Below are positions 35,721 to 44,303 of a DNA stretch of 64,000 bases, in pieces (positions within the stretch are counted from its first letter, which is position 1; every line of letters starts with the position of its first letter). The DNA is taken from contig NZ_CP037993.1 in assembly GCF_004367745.1 (NCBI RefSeq), positions 5,084,001 through 5,148,000 of the forward strand, written 5' to 3'. The notes under the pieces are model-generated. The model ran no database searches. It saw nothing but the letters and a program-made list of their open reading frames with translations, and was not told the origin of the DNA. Position numbers and translations under genes: made by a program. Source of the DNA: Herbaspirillum huttiense. GTDB taxonomy: Bacteria; Pseudomonadota; Gammaproteobacteria; Burkholderiales; Burkholderiaceae_D.

Positions 35721-35878
35721 TTTAGGCATGTGTCTGTCGCAGGAACCGCCTCACTTGCCGGCCACCAACGGTGTACAGCAGATTCCAGTTAACGAATGAA
35801 TGGCAACAGCAGGGTGATTGCTGCCATCTACGCAAGACCCCAAATAAAGCTAAGCTCTGCTCGTGCGTCTGAGGACAA

Positions 35879-36455
35879 GTGGACACTTAGTTCGGTTTGA
35901 GTTGGGCACTCAAACCGGAACGAACTGGACAGTGCGATGCACCCAAAGTCCGTTATTGGCCGGTTGCGGGCTTATTTTAGGCGTTGCGCGAGGTTTTCGA
36001 TTGCCCTGATTCCAGCACGCATCTTTTCACGTGCGGATGGATTAGCGGAATGCACTTTGATGATCGGGGGCGTGAAGTTTCTTGTTGCAACAGCCTCCTC
36101 TATCCACACGATGACGTCGTAGCCAGTCCCATGTTCGTCATCGCCTAGATCATGATCAAGACTGATCTCGACGACACCTCCAGCTTCGAGCAAAGCAATA
36201 GTTTCCTCCGGCCAGTAGGTTCGAACCCAGCCAACCGGGGTTGCCCGCTCATCGTCTAAAAACACTCGCATAGATGTTTTCTGTATTTTTACTAAAGGGA
36301 ATGTATCGCGCGGAGTCCCCGTTCTAGTGAGGGCAGCTTTTGGCAGATTACGGACATCTTAGAGCAATAGGCCATCGGGATTGAATATTTTTTTCCTTTC
36401 AGCGGTCCAGGTCGACTGAACTAGAAGCGTCCACGTCGCCGAACTAGGTGTCCAC
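35879..36455. repeat. 17-bp inverted repeats bracketing the receiver-domain gene
   Basis: GTGGACACTTAGTTCGG at 35879-35895 and CCGAACTAGGTGTCCAC at 36439-36455 are inverted copies with one mismatch in 17. They enclose 577 bp that contain only one gene (35972-36271). A separate hairpin (GGTTTGAGT/ACTCAAACC) lies just inside the left copy. The ends resemble IS-type termini but no transposase is present and no target duplication is obvious. Confidence 0.6.
35972..36271 (-). CDS. Small receiver-like protein of the cyclic-phosphate-processing type (cREC-like)
   Basis: 99 residues starting MRVFLDDERATPVGW with acidic pair DD in the first strand, and later ISLDHDLGDDEHGTGYDV containing the DHDLG acidic core, followed by IIKVHSANPSAREKM. 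This is the compact receiver fold of the 'cyclic-phosphate processing receiver' type, which usually sits alone near other nucleotide-processing or defence genes. It is a stand-alone protein and not a classic response regulator with an output domain. Start ATG is at 36271. It is flanked by 17-bp inverted repeats (see that entry), suggesting it moved as a small cassette. Confidence 0.7.
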   Translation of the reverse strand: MRVFLDDERATPVGWVRTYWPEETIALLEAGGVVEISLDHDLGDDEHGTGYDVIVWIEEAVATRNFTPPIIKVHSANPSAREKMRAGIRAIENLAQRLK

Positions 36456-36794
36456 CATCGCTGAAATACGCAAACAAGACAAACGAAATATGAAAAACGG
36501 TCCACTTCGATGGACCGTTTTTCATTTGTGATCGTAAGAACAAGCCCAATGCCAAAATTGATATTGCGCAAAGCATATCAATTGAAACAACAGCATAATA
36601 TTTCCCAACGGAATACGTTGCAATTTAGCTAATTGCGTTGGCTTTTCTTTGTATGCGGACAGGTATGGTTATGCGGACGCCACGAATCGGTTGAGGTGAA
36701 GCATATTTTTGCCGGGGTAGTTTGGAAGCATAAGGCTGCCAAACGGCAAACTTATGGTTCCTTTTTCATCAGTGTGAGGAAGGCGGAAAAGAAA
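36272..36794. other. Gene-poor stretch between the receiver gene and tRNA-Arg
   Basis: About 520 bp. It contains the right inverted repeat, a strong terminator hairpin at 36493-36522 and AT-rich DNA up to the tRNA. A frame at 36633-36875 runs across the tRNA gene and is not accepted. This is the expected place of the island border, but no attachment-site duplicate of the tRNA 3' end was recognised elsewhere in the window. Confidence 0.5.
36493..36522. terminator. Rho-independent terminator (bidirectional)
   Basis: AAAAACGGTCCA-CTTCGA-TGGACCGTTTTT forms a 12-bp perfect stem with a 6-base loop and T-tracts on both strands. No gene ends right next to it, so it may isolate the tRNA region from island transcription. 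Confidence 0.75.
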
Positions 36795-36870
36795 TGGCGC
36801 GGCTGGCGGGGATCGAACCCACGACCCTTGGCTTCGGAGGCCAATACTCTATCCACTGAGCTACAGCCGC
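36795..36870 (-). tRNA. tRNA-Arg (anticodon CCG)
   Basis: 76 nt including an encoded CCA 3' end. The acceptor stem pairs GCGGCTG (36864-36870) with CAGCCGC (36799-36805), the discriminator is G, and the anticodon stem TTGGC/GCCAA encloses the loop CTCCGAA, which gives anticodon CCG. The T-loop GGTTCGATCCC is standard. The 3' end points toward the low-GC region at lower coordinates, the usual side for island integration. Confidence 0.95.
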
Positions 36871-37113
36871 GCTGAATCGGGGCGAACCCCGGAAAGGCCT
36901 GAAGGATACCGTCTTTCCGGCTGGACGTCCATGGCGCTGGCGGTTTTTCCGTGTCAAACGGAAAGCATTGTGACTATAATCAAGAGTTCGGCGAGAGAGC
37001 GCAATGAAAGCCCTGCCTGATCCCAGTTCCACGCAATGCCAGGCGATAAGGCAATACAAAGGGAACCGACGTTTTCCGCCCCAATTTCGAGGAAACATTA
37101 CGGAGGGACGCCC

Positions 37114-37674
37114 ATGAGCTCAGCTCAGCAGGAACACGAGTCGGCAATCAAGACTCCCAAGCAATTGATCGCAGCCGTCGTCGCAGGTTTTATGGTCCCC
37201 ATCGTGTGCATCGTGCTGCTCGTGCAGTACGTCACCAATGGCCAGAAAACCGGTGCCGGCTCCGACAGCCAGACGCCCGAGATGATCGCGGCACGCATCA
37301 AACCCGTCTCCGACGATGGCTTCACCTTCCGTGATGCCAACGGCCCCAAGCAACTGCTCTCCGGTGAAGAAGTCTACAAGACCACCTGCGCCGCCTGCCA
37401 CAGCGCCGGCGTGGCCGGTGCCCCCAAGGTCGGTGACGCCGCCTCCTGGCAGGCCCGCATCGCCGCAGGCTATGACACCCTGGTCTCGCACGCCATCAAT
37501 GGCCTGCGCGCCATGCCCGCCAAGGGCGGCAATCCTGATCTGGATGACGTCGAAATCCAGCGTACCGTGGTCTACATGGCCAACCAGTCCGGTGCCAAAT
37601 TCAAGGAACCCGAAGTGAAGGCCCCGGCCGCCGCCGAAGGTGCCGCACCGGCTGCCGACGCACCCGCCAAGTAA
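37114..37674 (+). CDS. Membrane-anchored cytochrome c5-family protein
   Basis: 186 residues from ATG 37114, chosen for the strong CGGAGGGA site 8 bp upstream; an earlier Met at 37036 is unlikely. One transmembrane segment (LIAAVVAGFMVPIVCIVLLVQYV) anchors it in the inner membrane. The haem site is CAACH and a Met ligand lies in RAMPAKGGN. The C-terminus is a short Ala/Pro-rich tail. It belongs to the c5/c4-like soluble electron-carrier domain family in the periplasm, passing electrons to oxidases. A terminator follows at 37717. Confidence 0.9.
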   Translation: MSSAQQEHESAIKTPKQLIAAVVAGFMVPIVCIVLLVQYVTNGQKTGAGSDSQTPEMIAARIKPVSDDGFTFRDANGPKQLLSGEEVYKTTCAACHSAGVAGAPKVGDAASWQARIAAGYDTLVSHAINGLRAMPAKGGNPDLDDVEIQRTVVYMANQSGAKFKEPEVKAPAAAEGAAPAADAPAK

Positions 37675-37716
37675 TCCTCGCAGTGGCCTGCGACCCGCTC
37701 GCTGGGGCCTCGCCAA

Positions 37717-37750
37717 AAAAAATCCCCGAACCGAAATTCGGGGATTTTTT
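37717..37750. terminator. Rho-independent terminator after the cytochrome gene
   Basis: AAAAAATCCCCGAA-CCGAAA-TTCGGGGATTTTTT, a 14-bp stem with T-tracts on both strands, 43 bp beyond the cytochrome stop. It may also serve the convergent OmpA-family gene. Confidence 0.9.
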
Positions 37751-37854
37751 CAATTTCATTCACGTACAAGTGGGGCCAAAAGCCCCTGCGCCCTATTCCA
37801 GCCCCTCCGGATGCGCCCTCATGCCGGACGCATCGGAGAAAGCTTCATATCGCC

Positions 37855-38589
37855 TCAATACCGCTGGGGTGGAGGCGGCGGCGGCGGGTAGTTGCCCGGT
37901 GCATAACCCGCCGGCGCCTGCTGCTGTGCCGGTGCTGCAGCCTGCTGCTCGGCCACGAAGATTTCCACGCGGCGGTTCTTGGCGCGGTTGGCATCGCTGG
38001 TGTTGGGGACCAGCGGCTCATGCGAACCACGGCCCGAGATGTTGAAGCGGTTGGCGGCCACGCCGCGCGTCATCAGGTAATCGCGCGTGCGCGCCGCGCG
38101 CTGCTGCGACAGCGGGTCGTTGATGGCATCGCTGCCAGTGTTGTCGGTGTGGCCGACGATGGTCACGGTGGTGGCCGGGTTCTCCACCAGGGTGGCGGCG
38201 AAACGATCCAGCACCGGGCGCATCTCCGGCTTGATGTCGGCACGGCCGGTATCGAAGGAGATGTCGCTGGGGATTTCCAGTTTCAGGCGGTTGTCGGCAG
38301 TCTGCGTGACCTGCACCCCGGTGCCTTGGGTAGCCTGTTCCATGGCGCGTTTCTGGTTTTCCATGCGGTTGGACCAGATGTTGCCGGCCACCGCACCAAT
38401 GGCGCCGCCGATGGCCGCACCACCCAGCGCACGTCCGCCACCGCCACCGCCGGTAGCTGCACCGATGATGCCGCCCAGGCCGGCACCGATACCCGCACCG
38501 GTGGCCGTGCCACGCTGGGTCGGGCTCATGTCGGCACAGCCGGAGAGCGCCAGCACGCCGGCGATCGCTGCGATTGAAATTTTCTTCAT
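37855..38589 (-). CDS. OmpA-family outer-membrane lipoprotein
   Basis: 244 residues with a lipoprotein signal ending ALSGC (Cys18). A Gly-rich region follows (GAGIGAGLGGIIGAATGGGGGG), typical of 'glycine zipper' proteins. The C-terminal OmpA domain contains ISFDTGRADIKPEM and GHTDNTGSDAINDPLSQQRAARTRDYL and NRRVEIFV, the peptidoglycan-binding signature. The tail is Pro/Gln-rich. It tethers the outer membrane to peptidoglycan. It stands alone between two terminators. Confidence 0.92.
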   Translation of the reverse strand: MKKISIAAIAGVLALSGCADMSPTQRGTATGAGIGAGLGGIIGAATGGGGGGRALGGAAIGGAIGAVAGNIWSNRMENQKRAMEQATQGTGVQVTQTADNRLKLEIPSDISFDTGRADIKPEMRPVLDRFAATLVENPATTVTIVGHTDNTGSDAINDPLSQQRAARTRDYLMTRGVAANRFNISGRGSHEPLVPNTSDANRAKNRRVEIFVAEQQAAAPAQQQAPAGYAPGNYPPPPPPPQRY

Positions 38590-38707
38590 GTCATGTCCTT
38601 TCTTGCCTTGTCAGTCTTGTTGTCCAGGCCATGGGCCGGTGTTCTTCAGAGCGTATCGGGGCGGATATGTTCCTGCCGCGCTTGCCAAAACGCTATCCAT
38701 GAATGAC

Positions 38708-38734
38708 AAAGGCACCCGGAAAACCGGATGCCTT
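38708..38734 (-). terminator. Hairpin terminator candidate
   Basis: AAAGGCACCCGG-AAAA-CCGGATGCCTTT is a 12-bp stem with one mismatch, 30 bp beyond the stop of the 38766 gene. The T-tract is short. Confidence 0.5.
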
Positions 38735-38765
38735 TGCAGGAACATCATGCATCACCCCGAAGCCC

Positions 38766-39212
38766 TCAATCCGGCTCCGGTGGCCCTTGCAATGCAGCCG
38801 TATCGGGCGCATCCGATGGGTCCCGGCTGCCGCCGCGCTGGCTGAAGTAGTACGCCAGCCCGCCCACGGCCGCAATCACGCCGCCCATCATCAGCGGCTT
38901 GCGCAGCCAGCGGCGTGACAGCAGCGAGGCACCGGTCATCAGCAGCGGCGTCACCGTCTGCAGATTCAGGTTGCCCAGTCCGCCGCTGAGCGACTTCAGG
39001 GATTTGATCGATTGCACCGTCCTGCCGCCGCCAAACAGCGAGGCGGCAAAATGGCCCACGCGGCTCAAGGCACCCTTGGCCAGCGACTCGGCGCTGAGAT
39101 TCTCGCGCACCACTTCACGCGCTTCCATCACGCCCAGCCGGTACAGCGCACCTTGCGCCAGTATCTTGCGCTTGCGTTCCTCATGGGTCATGCCCTGGTC
39201 CTGATCGCTCAT
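38766..39212 (-). CDS. Hypothetical protein of the YqjDE-type gene cluster
   Basis: 148 residues, basic and helical, with a hydrophobic patch (LLMTGASLLSRR and KPLMMGGVIAAVGGLAYYF) near the C-terminus, suggesting membrane association. It is the third gene of a minus-strand group after the DUF883 and YqjE-like genes, the place taken by yqjK-like genes in other proteobacteria. I do not recognise a clear family. Function is unknown, probably linked to the ribosome/membrane-associated stress role of that group. Confidence 0.6.
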   Translation of the reverse strand: MSDQDQGMTHEERKRKILAQGALYRLGVMEAREVVRENLSAESLAKGALSRVGHFAASLFGGGRTVQSIKSLKSLSGGLGNLNLQTVTPLLMTGASLLSRRWLRKPLMMGGVIAAVGGLAYYFSQRGGSRDPSDAPDTAALQGPPEPD

Positions 39213-39267
39213 GCAGTCCTCATTGAACTAGGAAAATTGCCGCAGACTTCACGTGCAGACAGTCTCA

Positions 39268-39678
39268 TCACAACAGCGCATCGCGGTCCTTGCGCAGCTC
39301 GGACATGGTCTGCGGCAGCGACAGCTTGCCCTGCATCAGCACCGATCTGGCGTAATACACCAGACCCACGGTTGCCACGCTGAACACGAAACCCAGCAGG
39401 GCCAGGATCTTCCAGCCCCAGGTATCCCAGGCCAGCATGACCACCAGCACCGACCAGAAGGCGATGGCGAACCACAGCGCGACCGCGGCCAGCACGAAGA
39501 TGACGGCGAAACGGACCAGATTGGCCCCGATCTCCGACATCTCCAGCGAAGCCAGTTCGATGCGGCTGATGATGAGGCCCAGCAGGTTCTTGGCCAGGCC
39601 CAGCAGGCCCGCCGTCAAGCCGGGGTTGGCGGCATGCGCGGCAGGTGCGGCCGGGCCTTCCTTGGGGGGCGTCGCCAT
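39268..39678 (-). CDS. Phage-holin-family/YqjE-like membrane protein
   Basis: About 136 residues from ATG 39678. Earlier Met at 39759 would overlap the DUF883 gene and gives a non-coding-looking N-terminus. Two transmembrane segments (FAVIFVLAAVALWFAIAFWSVLVVMLAW and ILALLGFVFSVATVGLVYYA) match the YqjE family. The gene follows the DUF883 gene by 11 bp and probably forms one operon with it. Confidence 0.85.
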   Translation of the reverse strand: MATPPKEGPAAPAAHAANPGLTAGLLGLAKNLLGLIISRIELASLEMSEIGANLVRFAVIFVLAAVALWFAIAFWSVLVVMLAWDTWGWKILALLGFVFSVATVGLVYYARSVLMQGKLSLPQTMSELRKDRDALL

Positions 39679-39689
39679 CGGGGCGGCGC

Positions 39690-39998
39690 TTACTTGCTGC
39701 GGCCGATGACCAGGCCGACCAGCAGGCCCAGGCCTGCCGAGATGGCCACGGCACGCCACGGATTCTCGTGGACGTAGTCGTCGGTCTTGGCGGCGACTTC
39801 CTTGCCCTTCTCGATGGCGGCGGCTTGAGCGGTCTGGGCGGCTTCGGCAGCGGCTTCCAGCAGGGTCAGGCCACGCGCGCGCAGCTCGTCGGCCTTCTCG
39901 CCGGTGGCGGCGGCGGCTTCGGCGAACAATGCCTGGGCGTCCTTGACCAGCGTCTTCATGTCATTGCGAACGGTCTTCAGTGCGGGGGATTGAGGCAT
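39690..39998 (-). CDS. DUF883 (ElaB/YqjD-like) tail-anchored protein
   Basis: 102 residues from ATG 39998, preceded by AAAAAAGGAGAA. It has a long amphipathic helix (VRNDMKTLVKDAQALFAEAA...) and a C-terminal membrane segment (WRAVAISAGLGLLVGLVIGR) preceded by the YVHENPW motif, which is diagnostic of the family. These proteins are induced on entry to stationary phase and bind ribosomes at the membrane. The longer frame from 40220 is rejected because of the strong site at this ATG. Confidence 0.92.
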   Translation of the reverse strand: MPQSPALKTVRNDMKTLVKDAQALFAEAAAATGEKADELRARGLTLLEAAAEAAQTAQAAAIEKGKEVAAKTDDYVHENPWRAVAISAGLGLLVGLVIGRSK

Positions 39999-40226
39999 GT
40001 AAATTCTCCTTTTTTGCCGGTGATGGAAAAGACTAGCAAGTCGCCGCACCCTGAACGCCGCACCTGAAGAGGTGCTGCATTGCGACGACCGTTTGATTCT
40101 ACAGAGTCCGCAACGAGGCGGGTAGCGCATTGCAGCCATGCTGCAGAGGCGATGCAATTGGCTTGCGCCAGCGCAAAGAGGGTTCGATGACGCTGGCGGG
40201 CTTAGGTTCCGGCCAATCACGCGGGA

Positions 40227-41396
40227 TCAGAAACGTGTTTCGCGCGCTGCCCGCAGGAAACTGTCCAGGATCGGCGTGCAGTCCAGCAGCTCCGGACCGC
40301 CCGCGCGGTGGAATTCCGGGTGCCACTGCAAGCCCATCACGAACGGCGCCTTGCGGTAGCGGATGGCTTCCACGATCTGGTCCGGCCCCGAGACGGCCTC
40401 CACCGACAGGTCGCGCCCGAGGTTGTGCACGGCCTGGTGGTGGATGGAATTGACGATGGCGTTCTCGGTCTTGACCATGCCGGCCAGCGACGAACCCTGC
40501 GGGAAATGCAGTGCGTGATAATTGCTGTCGTACTGCTCGTTGACGTGCGGGATGGCGGTCGGCACATCGGTGGCGATGTCCTGGTAGAGCGTGCCGCCGA
40601 AGGCCACGTTGATCAGCTGGCAGCCACGGCAGATGCCCAGCACGGGCTTGCCGGCCTCGATGAATTCATGCAGCAGTTCCAGCTCGTACATGTCGCGCAC
40701 GCGGTCGCCGCTCCATTCGGGGCGGGTCGCCGCTTGCGCGTAGCTCTGCGGCGAGACGTCGGCCCCGCCCTGCAGCACCAGGCCATCCAGATGCTTGGCA
40801 TAGTCGCGCAGGCGAATATTGCTCGGGTGGACCAGGCCATTGGTATTGACGGTGGGGATCATGAAGACCAGCACGTCGCGCGACATCACCCATTGCGCGA
40901 TCGACTCTTCCAGATACTGCAGGGTCTTGCTGCGCAAGCCCTTGGCACCGCTCTCGGGATGGAAGATGCGGGCCGACACGCCGATCTTGAGCGTACGCTG
41001 CATGACGCGCCGGCCGGCCTTGTCCGACAGCTGGCGCAGGCGCGCCGTCAGGAAGCGCCAGGTCTGCGCCCAGGGTGCATCGCCCGCGTGATGCGGAGGC
41101 GGCGGCAGCGAGGTATAGATGCGCTGCTGCGCCTGGTCCGCCGTCTGGCCGTGGGCGGCCTCGGTGGCGGGCTGCGCGCCCGGCTGGGCCGGCGGCGTCA
41201 CGGCTTCAACGGCCGGCACCGCCGGAGAGGCTGCCGGAGCTGCTACCACGGTGGTAGCAGGTGCTGCGGCGGGCTGGGCAGGATTCTGTGATGCGGCCGG
41301 CGTACCGGACGCGTCGGCAGACACTGGCTTGGCCGGGACCGCGCCCGGGGAGCGGTCTGGCGGCAAATTGGCTTCGGAATCTTGGATGTCGGACAT
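40227..41396 (-). CDS. Gamma-glutamyl-gamma-aminobutyrate hydrolase family (PuuD-like) amidotransferase
   Basis: 389 residues. The first 100 or so are low-complexity (Ala/Pro-rich, disordered); from about residue 130 there is a class I glutamine-amidotransferase (peptidase C26) domain with GICRGCQLINVAFGG (Cys nucleophile) and LQWHPEFHR (His/Glu). Enzymes of this family split gamma-glutamyl bonds, for example in putrescine degradation (PuuD). No other puu genes are nearby, so the substrate is open. The Ala/Pro-rich extension is unusual for the family. Confidence 0.85.
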   Translation of the reverse strand: MSDIQDSEANLPPDRSPGAVPAKPVSADASGTPAASQNPAQPAAAPATTVVAAPAASPAVPAVEAVTPPAQPGAQPATEAAHGQTADQAQQRIYTSLPPPPHHAGDAPWAQTWRFLTARLRQLSDKAGRRVMQRTLKIGVSARIFHPESGAKGLRSKTLQYLEESIAQWVMSRDVLVFMIPTVNTNGLVHPSNIRLRDYAKHLDGLVLQGGADVSPQSYAQAATRPEWSGDRVRDMYELELLHEFIEAGKPVLGICRGCQLINVAFGGTLYQDIATDVPTAIPHVNEQYDSNYHALHFPQGSSLAGMVKTENAIVNSIHHQAVHNLGRDLSVEAVSGPDQIVEAIRYRKAPFVMGLQWHPEFHRAGGPELLDCTPILDSFLRAARETRF

Positions 41397-41690
41397 GGCT
41401 GCAATAAGTAATCAGATGAAATGAACTGCGGCGAGTACCAGCGGCGGCATGCAAGCCGTCAATGGCGCGACGGGCCCGGGGAGTGGCTGAGTATATTCGC
41501 ATTGCCCGGCTTTGGACACCTGCGGACGGCGCCGCCTGCAAGCAGTTTCATCCAAGCCGGCCAGCGCCCTTTCATGGCACACTCCTCTCCCTTGCAAGGG
41601 CAGACAGCGCAAAGGCCATGCATGTTCCGGCCATTTGCACCGGAGGCCATCGTCCCCCCTGCCCACCACCCACATTGCCCGCGCCGACAC

Positions 41691-42212
41691 ATGTCCAAGG
41701 TCCTGATCCTGTACGCCCATCCCGCTGCCGAGCTCTCGCGTACCAATCGCCTGATGCTGGAAGCCGCCGCCCGCCTGCCCGACGTGACCGTGCATGATCT
41801 CTACGAGCACTATCCCGACTTCCACATCGACGTCGAACACGAACAGCAACTGCTGAGCCAGGCCGAGCTGGTCGTGATGCAGCATCCCATCCACTGGTAC
41901 AGCATGCCGGCCCTGCAGAAGGAATGGCTGGACCGCGTGCTGGCGCGCGGCTGGGCCTTCGGCCACGATGGCCATGCGCTGGAAGGCAAGCGTTTCTGGC
42001 TGGTGGCCTCGACCGGCGGGGAGACGGCGTCCTACCAGAGCACGGGCCGCCACGGCCATCCCTTTGCCGATTTCCTGCCGCCATATCAACAGACCGCGCG
42101 CCTGTGCGGCATGCAGTGGGTGGAACCGCTGATCCTGCATGGTGCGCACCACGTACCGCCGGTCGAGTTCCAGCGCCATGTGGAGCGCTACCTGGAAGGA
42201 TTGCAGGCATGA
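41691..42212 (+). CDS. kefF: KefF-like NAD(P)H oxidoreductase, KefC ancillary protein
   Basis: 173 residues from ATG 41691 (the frame opens far upstream at 41421, but only this start begins with MSKVLILYAHPAAELSRTNR). The flavodoxin-like fold with ILYAHP, QHPIHWYSMPALQKEWLDRV and ASTGG motifs is that of the NQO/KefF family. KefF binds KefC at the inner membrane, activates it and reduces quinones with NAD(P)H. The kefC-like gene starts 72 bp downstream on the same strand, so the pairing is strongly supported. Confidence 0.88.
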   Translation: MSKVLILYAHPAAELSRTNRLMLEAAARLPDVTVHDLYEHYPDFHIDVEHEQQLLSQAELVVMQHPIHWYSMPALQKEWLDRVLARGWAFGHDGHALEGKRFWLVASTGGETASYQSTGRHGHPFADFLPPYQQTARLCGMQWVEPLILHGAHHVPPVEFQRHVERYLEGLQA

Positions 42213-42284
42213 GCCTCACGCCTCATTTCTCATCAATCCTCGCACATCGCTGCATCCTCACAATTCAACTGACCGGACCCCGCC

Positions 42285-44123
42285 ATGGATGAACAACTGC
42301 TGATCGCCCTCGTCTACCTGCTGGCGGCAGTGGCCGCCGTGCCCATCGCCAAACGTCTGGGGCTGGGTGCCGTGCTGGGCTACCTGCTGGCCGGCATCGT
42401 CATCGGCCCGTGGGGACTGGGCCTCATCACCGAGGTCAAGCACATCCTCGAATTCTCCGAATTCGGCGTGGTGCTGCTGCTGTTCCTGATCGGTCTCGAA
42501 CTCGATCCCAAGCGCCTGTGGGCGCTGCGCCGTTCCATCTTCGGCTGGGGCAGCGTGCAGGTGGCGGCGGTGTCACTGGCGCTCTTCGCTGCAGCGCTGG
42601 CAGCGGGCGTGCCGTGGCGCATCGGGCTCATCGGTGCGCTGGGCATGTCGCTCTCCTCCACCGCCATCGCCCTGGCCACGCTGGGCGAGCGCAAGCTCAC
42701 GGCCACACCGGCCGGTGCGGCGGGCTTTTCCATCCTGCTGTTCCAGGACATCGCCGCCATCCCCATGATGGCCGCCGTGCCCCTGCTGGGTGTGGCGGCC
42801 AGCCAGGGCAGCGGGCAGGGCTGGCTGCATGCGGGCCAGGTGGCGCTGGTGATCGCCCTGCTGATCTTCGGCGGACGGGTGCTGATCCGCCCCATCCTGC
42901 GCATCATCGCCAAGACCGACATGCGCGAGATCTTCACCGCCTTCGCCCTGCTGCTGGTGATCTCCACCTGCCTGCTGATGCAATCGGTAGGCATGTCGAT
43001 GGCGCTGGGCACCTTCCTGGCCGGCGTGCTGCTGGCCGATTCCGAATACCGCCATGCGCTGGAAAGCGACCTGGAGCCCTTCAAGGGCTTGCTGCTGGGC
43101 CTGTTCTTCATTGCCGTGGGCATGTCGGTGGACTTCGGCGTCTTCCTCGCCCAGCCCTGGCGCATCCTCGGCATGGTGGCGGGCTTCCTGACCATCAAGA
43201 CCGGTGTGATGTGGTTCCTCGGGCGCTGCTTCGGCATTCCGCGCGGGCAGCAATTGTTCTTCGCCTTCCTGCTCTCGCAGGGCGGGGAGTTCGCCTTCAT
43301 CGTCTTCGGTGCCGCCGTCACCGCCAAAGTGTTGACGCCCGAGATCTCGTCCATGCTGGTCGTCGTGGTGGCGCTGTCGATGCTGATCACGCCCCTGCTG
43401 TTGCTGGTGCATGACCGCCTGCTGGTGCGCTGGCTGGAAGGCGGCAAGCGCCGCCCCGAAGACAAGATCGGACCACAGGACAACCAGGTCATCATCGCCG
43501 GCTTCGGCCGCTTCGGCCAGATCGTGGGCCGTCTGCTGGCGGCCAATGACATCGGTGCCACGGTGCTGGATCACGATCCGGACCAGATCGATTTCCTGCG
43601 CAAGTTCGGCTTCAAGGTGTTCTATGGCGACGCCACCCGCATCGACCTGCTGCGCACCGCCGGTGCCGACAAGGCCAAGGTCCTGGTGATCGCCATCGAC
43701 GATGCGCAAGCCGCGCTGGACATGGTGGAAAAAGTGCGTGAGGAATTCCCGCACCTGCAGATCGCCGCCCGTGCGCGCAACGTCACGCACTACTACGACC
43801 TGATGGATCGCGGCGTCACGGTGCTGGAGCGCGAGACCTTCGAAAGCGCCCTGCACATGGGCCGGCAAGTGCTGCAGCAGCTGGACTTCGGCGCCTATCG
43901 TGCGCGTGAAGCCGCGATGAAATTCCGCTCTCACAATCTCAAAACTCTGGCAGCGCTCTACCCGCACTACAAGGACCAGGCGCAGATGGTGTCCATGGCA
44001 GTGCAGGCACGCGAAGAATTGCAGGCCATGTTCGCCGGGGATCGCGAAGCCATGCAGCGCGATCATACGCATGACCAGTGGCGCGAAAAACCCGCTCCCG
44101 CCAAACCGGCAGCGGAAGAATAA
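42285..44123 (+). CDS. kefC: KefB/KefC-type glutathione-gated K+/H+ antiporter
   Basis: 612 residues. About 12 membrane helices form a Na+/H+-exchanger-like domain (residues 1-380), with the tell-tale FLIGLELDPKRLW and LSSTAIALATL (pore motifs) and LLADSEYRHALESDLEPFKGLL. A cytoplasmic RCK_N domain follows (VIIAGFGRFGQIVGRLLAAND, binds nucleotide and glutathione adducts). It effluxes K+ and acidifies the cell to protect against electrophiles. It pairs with the kefF-like gene upstream. Confidence 0.93.
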   Translation: MDEQLLIALVYLLAAVAAVPIAKRLGLGAVLGYLLAGIVIGPWGLGLITEVKHILEFSEFGVVLLLFLIGLELDPKRLWALRRSIFGWGSVQVAAVSLALFAAALAAGVPWRIGLIGALGMSLSSTAIALATLGERKLTATPAGAAGFSILLFQDIAAIPMMAAVPLLGVAASQGSGQGWLHAGQVALVIALLIFGGRVLIRPILRIIAKTDMREIFTAFALLLVISTCLLMQSVGMSMALGTFLAGVLLADSEYRHALESDLEPFKGLLLGLFFIAVGMSVDFGVFLAQPWRILGMVAGFLTIKTGVMWFLGRCFGIPRGQQLFFAFLLSQGGEFAFIVFGAAVTAKVLTPEISSMLVVVVALSMLITPLLLLVHDRLLVRWLEGGKRRPEDKIGPQDNQVIIAGFGRFGQIVGRLLAANDIGATVLDHDPDQIDFLRKFGFKVFYGDATRIDLLRTAGADKAKVLVIAIDDAQAALDMVEKVREEFPHLQIAARARNVTHYYDLMDRGVTVLERETFESALHMGRQVLQQLDFGAYRAREAAMKFRSHNLKTLAALYPHYKDQAQMVSMAVQAREELQAMFAGDREAMQRDHTHDQWREKPAPAKPAAEE

Positions 44124-44128
44124 AAAAA

Positions 44129-44156
44129 GGCCGGACACGCTTGCGCACATCCGGCC
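44129..44156 (-). terminator. Rho-independent terminator for the degQ transcript
   Basis: On the minus strand GGCCGGA...TCCGGCC is followed by TTTTTTT (complement of 44122-44128). It lies about 150 bp beyond the degQ stop and just past the kefC stop. Confidence 0.7.
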
Positions 44157-44163
44157 AAATCCC

Positions 44164-44232
44164 TCACTGCTTACTGCTTACCACTTACTACTCACTGCTT
44201 GCTGCTTACTGCTCACCGGTACTACTCACTGC
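44164..44232. repeat. Degenerate ACTGCTT-type short repeats
   Basis: The segment is made of repeated CACTGCTTACTGCTTACC-like units (heptamers ACTGCTT, ACTACTC, TTGCTGC). It lies in the non-coding gap between kefC and degQ. Length variation between strains would be expected if it is an unstable tract. Confidence 0.6.
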
Positions 44233-44303
44233 AAAACCTCAAGACTTGAAGACGTCAGTACCGCAACTCATGCAAATCATCCAAATCATTTAAACGATTT
44301 AGT

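Noticed and set aside
36633-36875. 80-codon plus-strand frame
   Set aside because: It runs straight through the tRNA-Arg gene on the other strand; the apparent protein end is translated tRNA.
42573-44150. 525-codon minus-strand frame antisense to kefC
   Set aside because: It is a shadow of GC-rich codon use in kefC (His/Gln/Gly-rich, no family, no ribosome-binding site).
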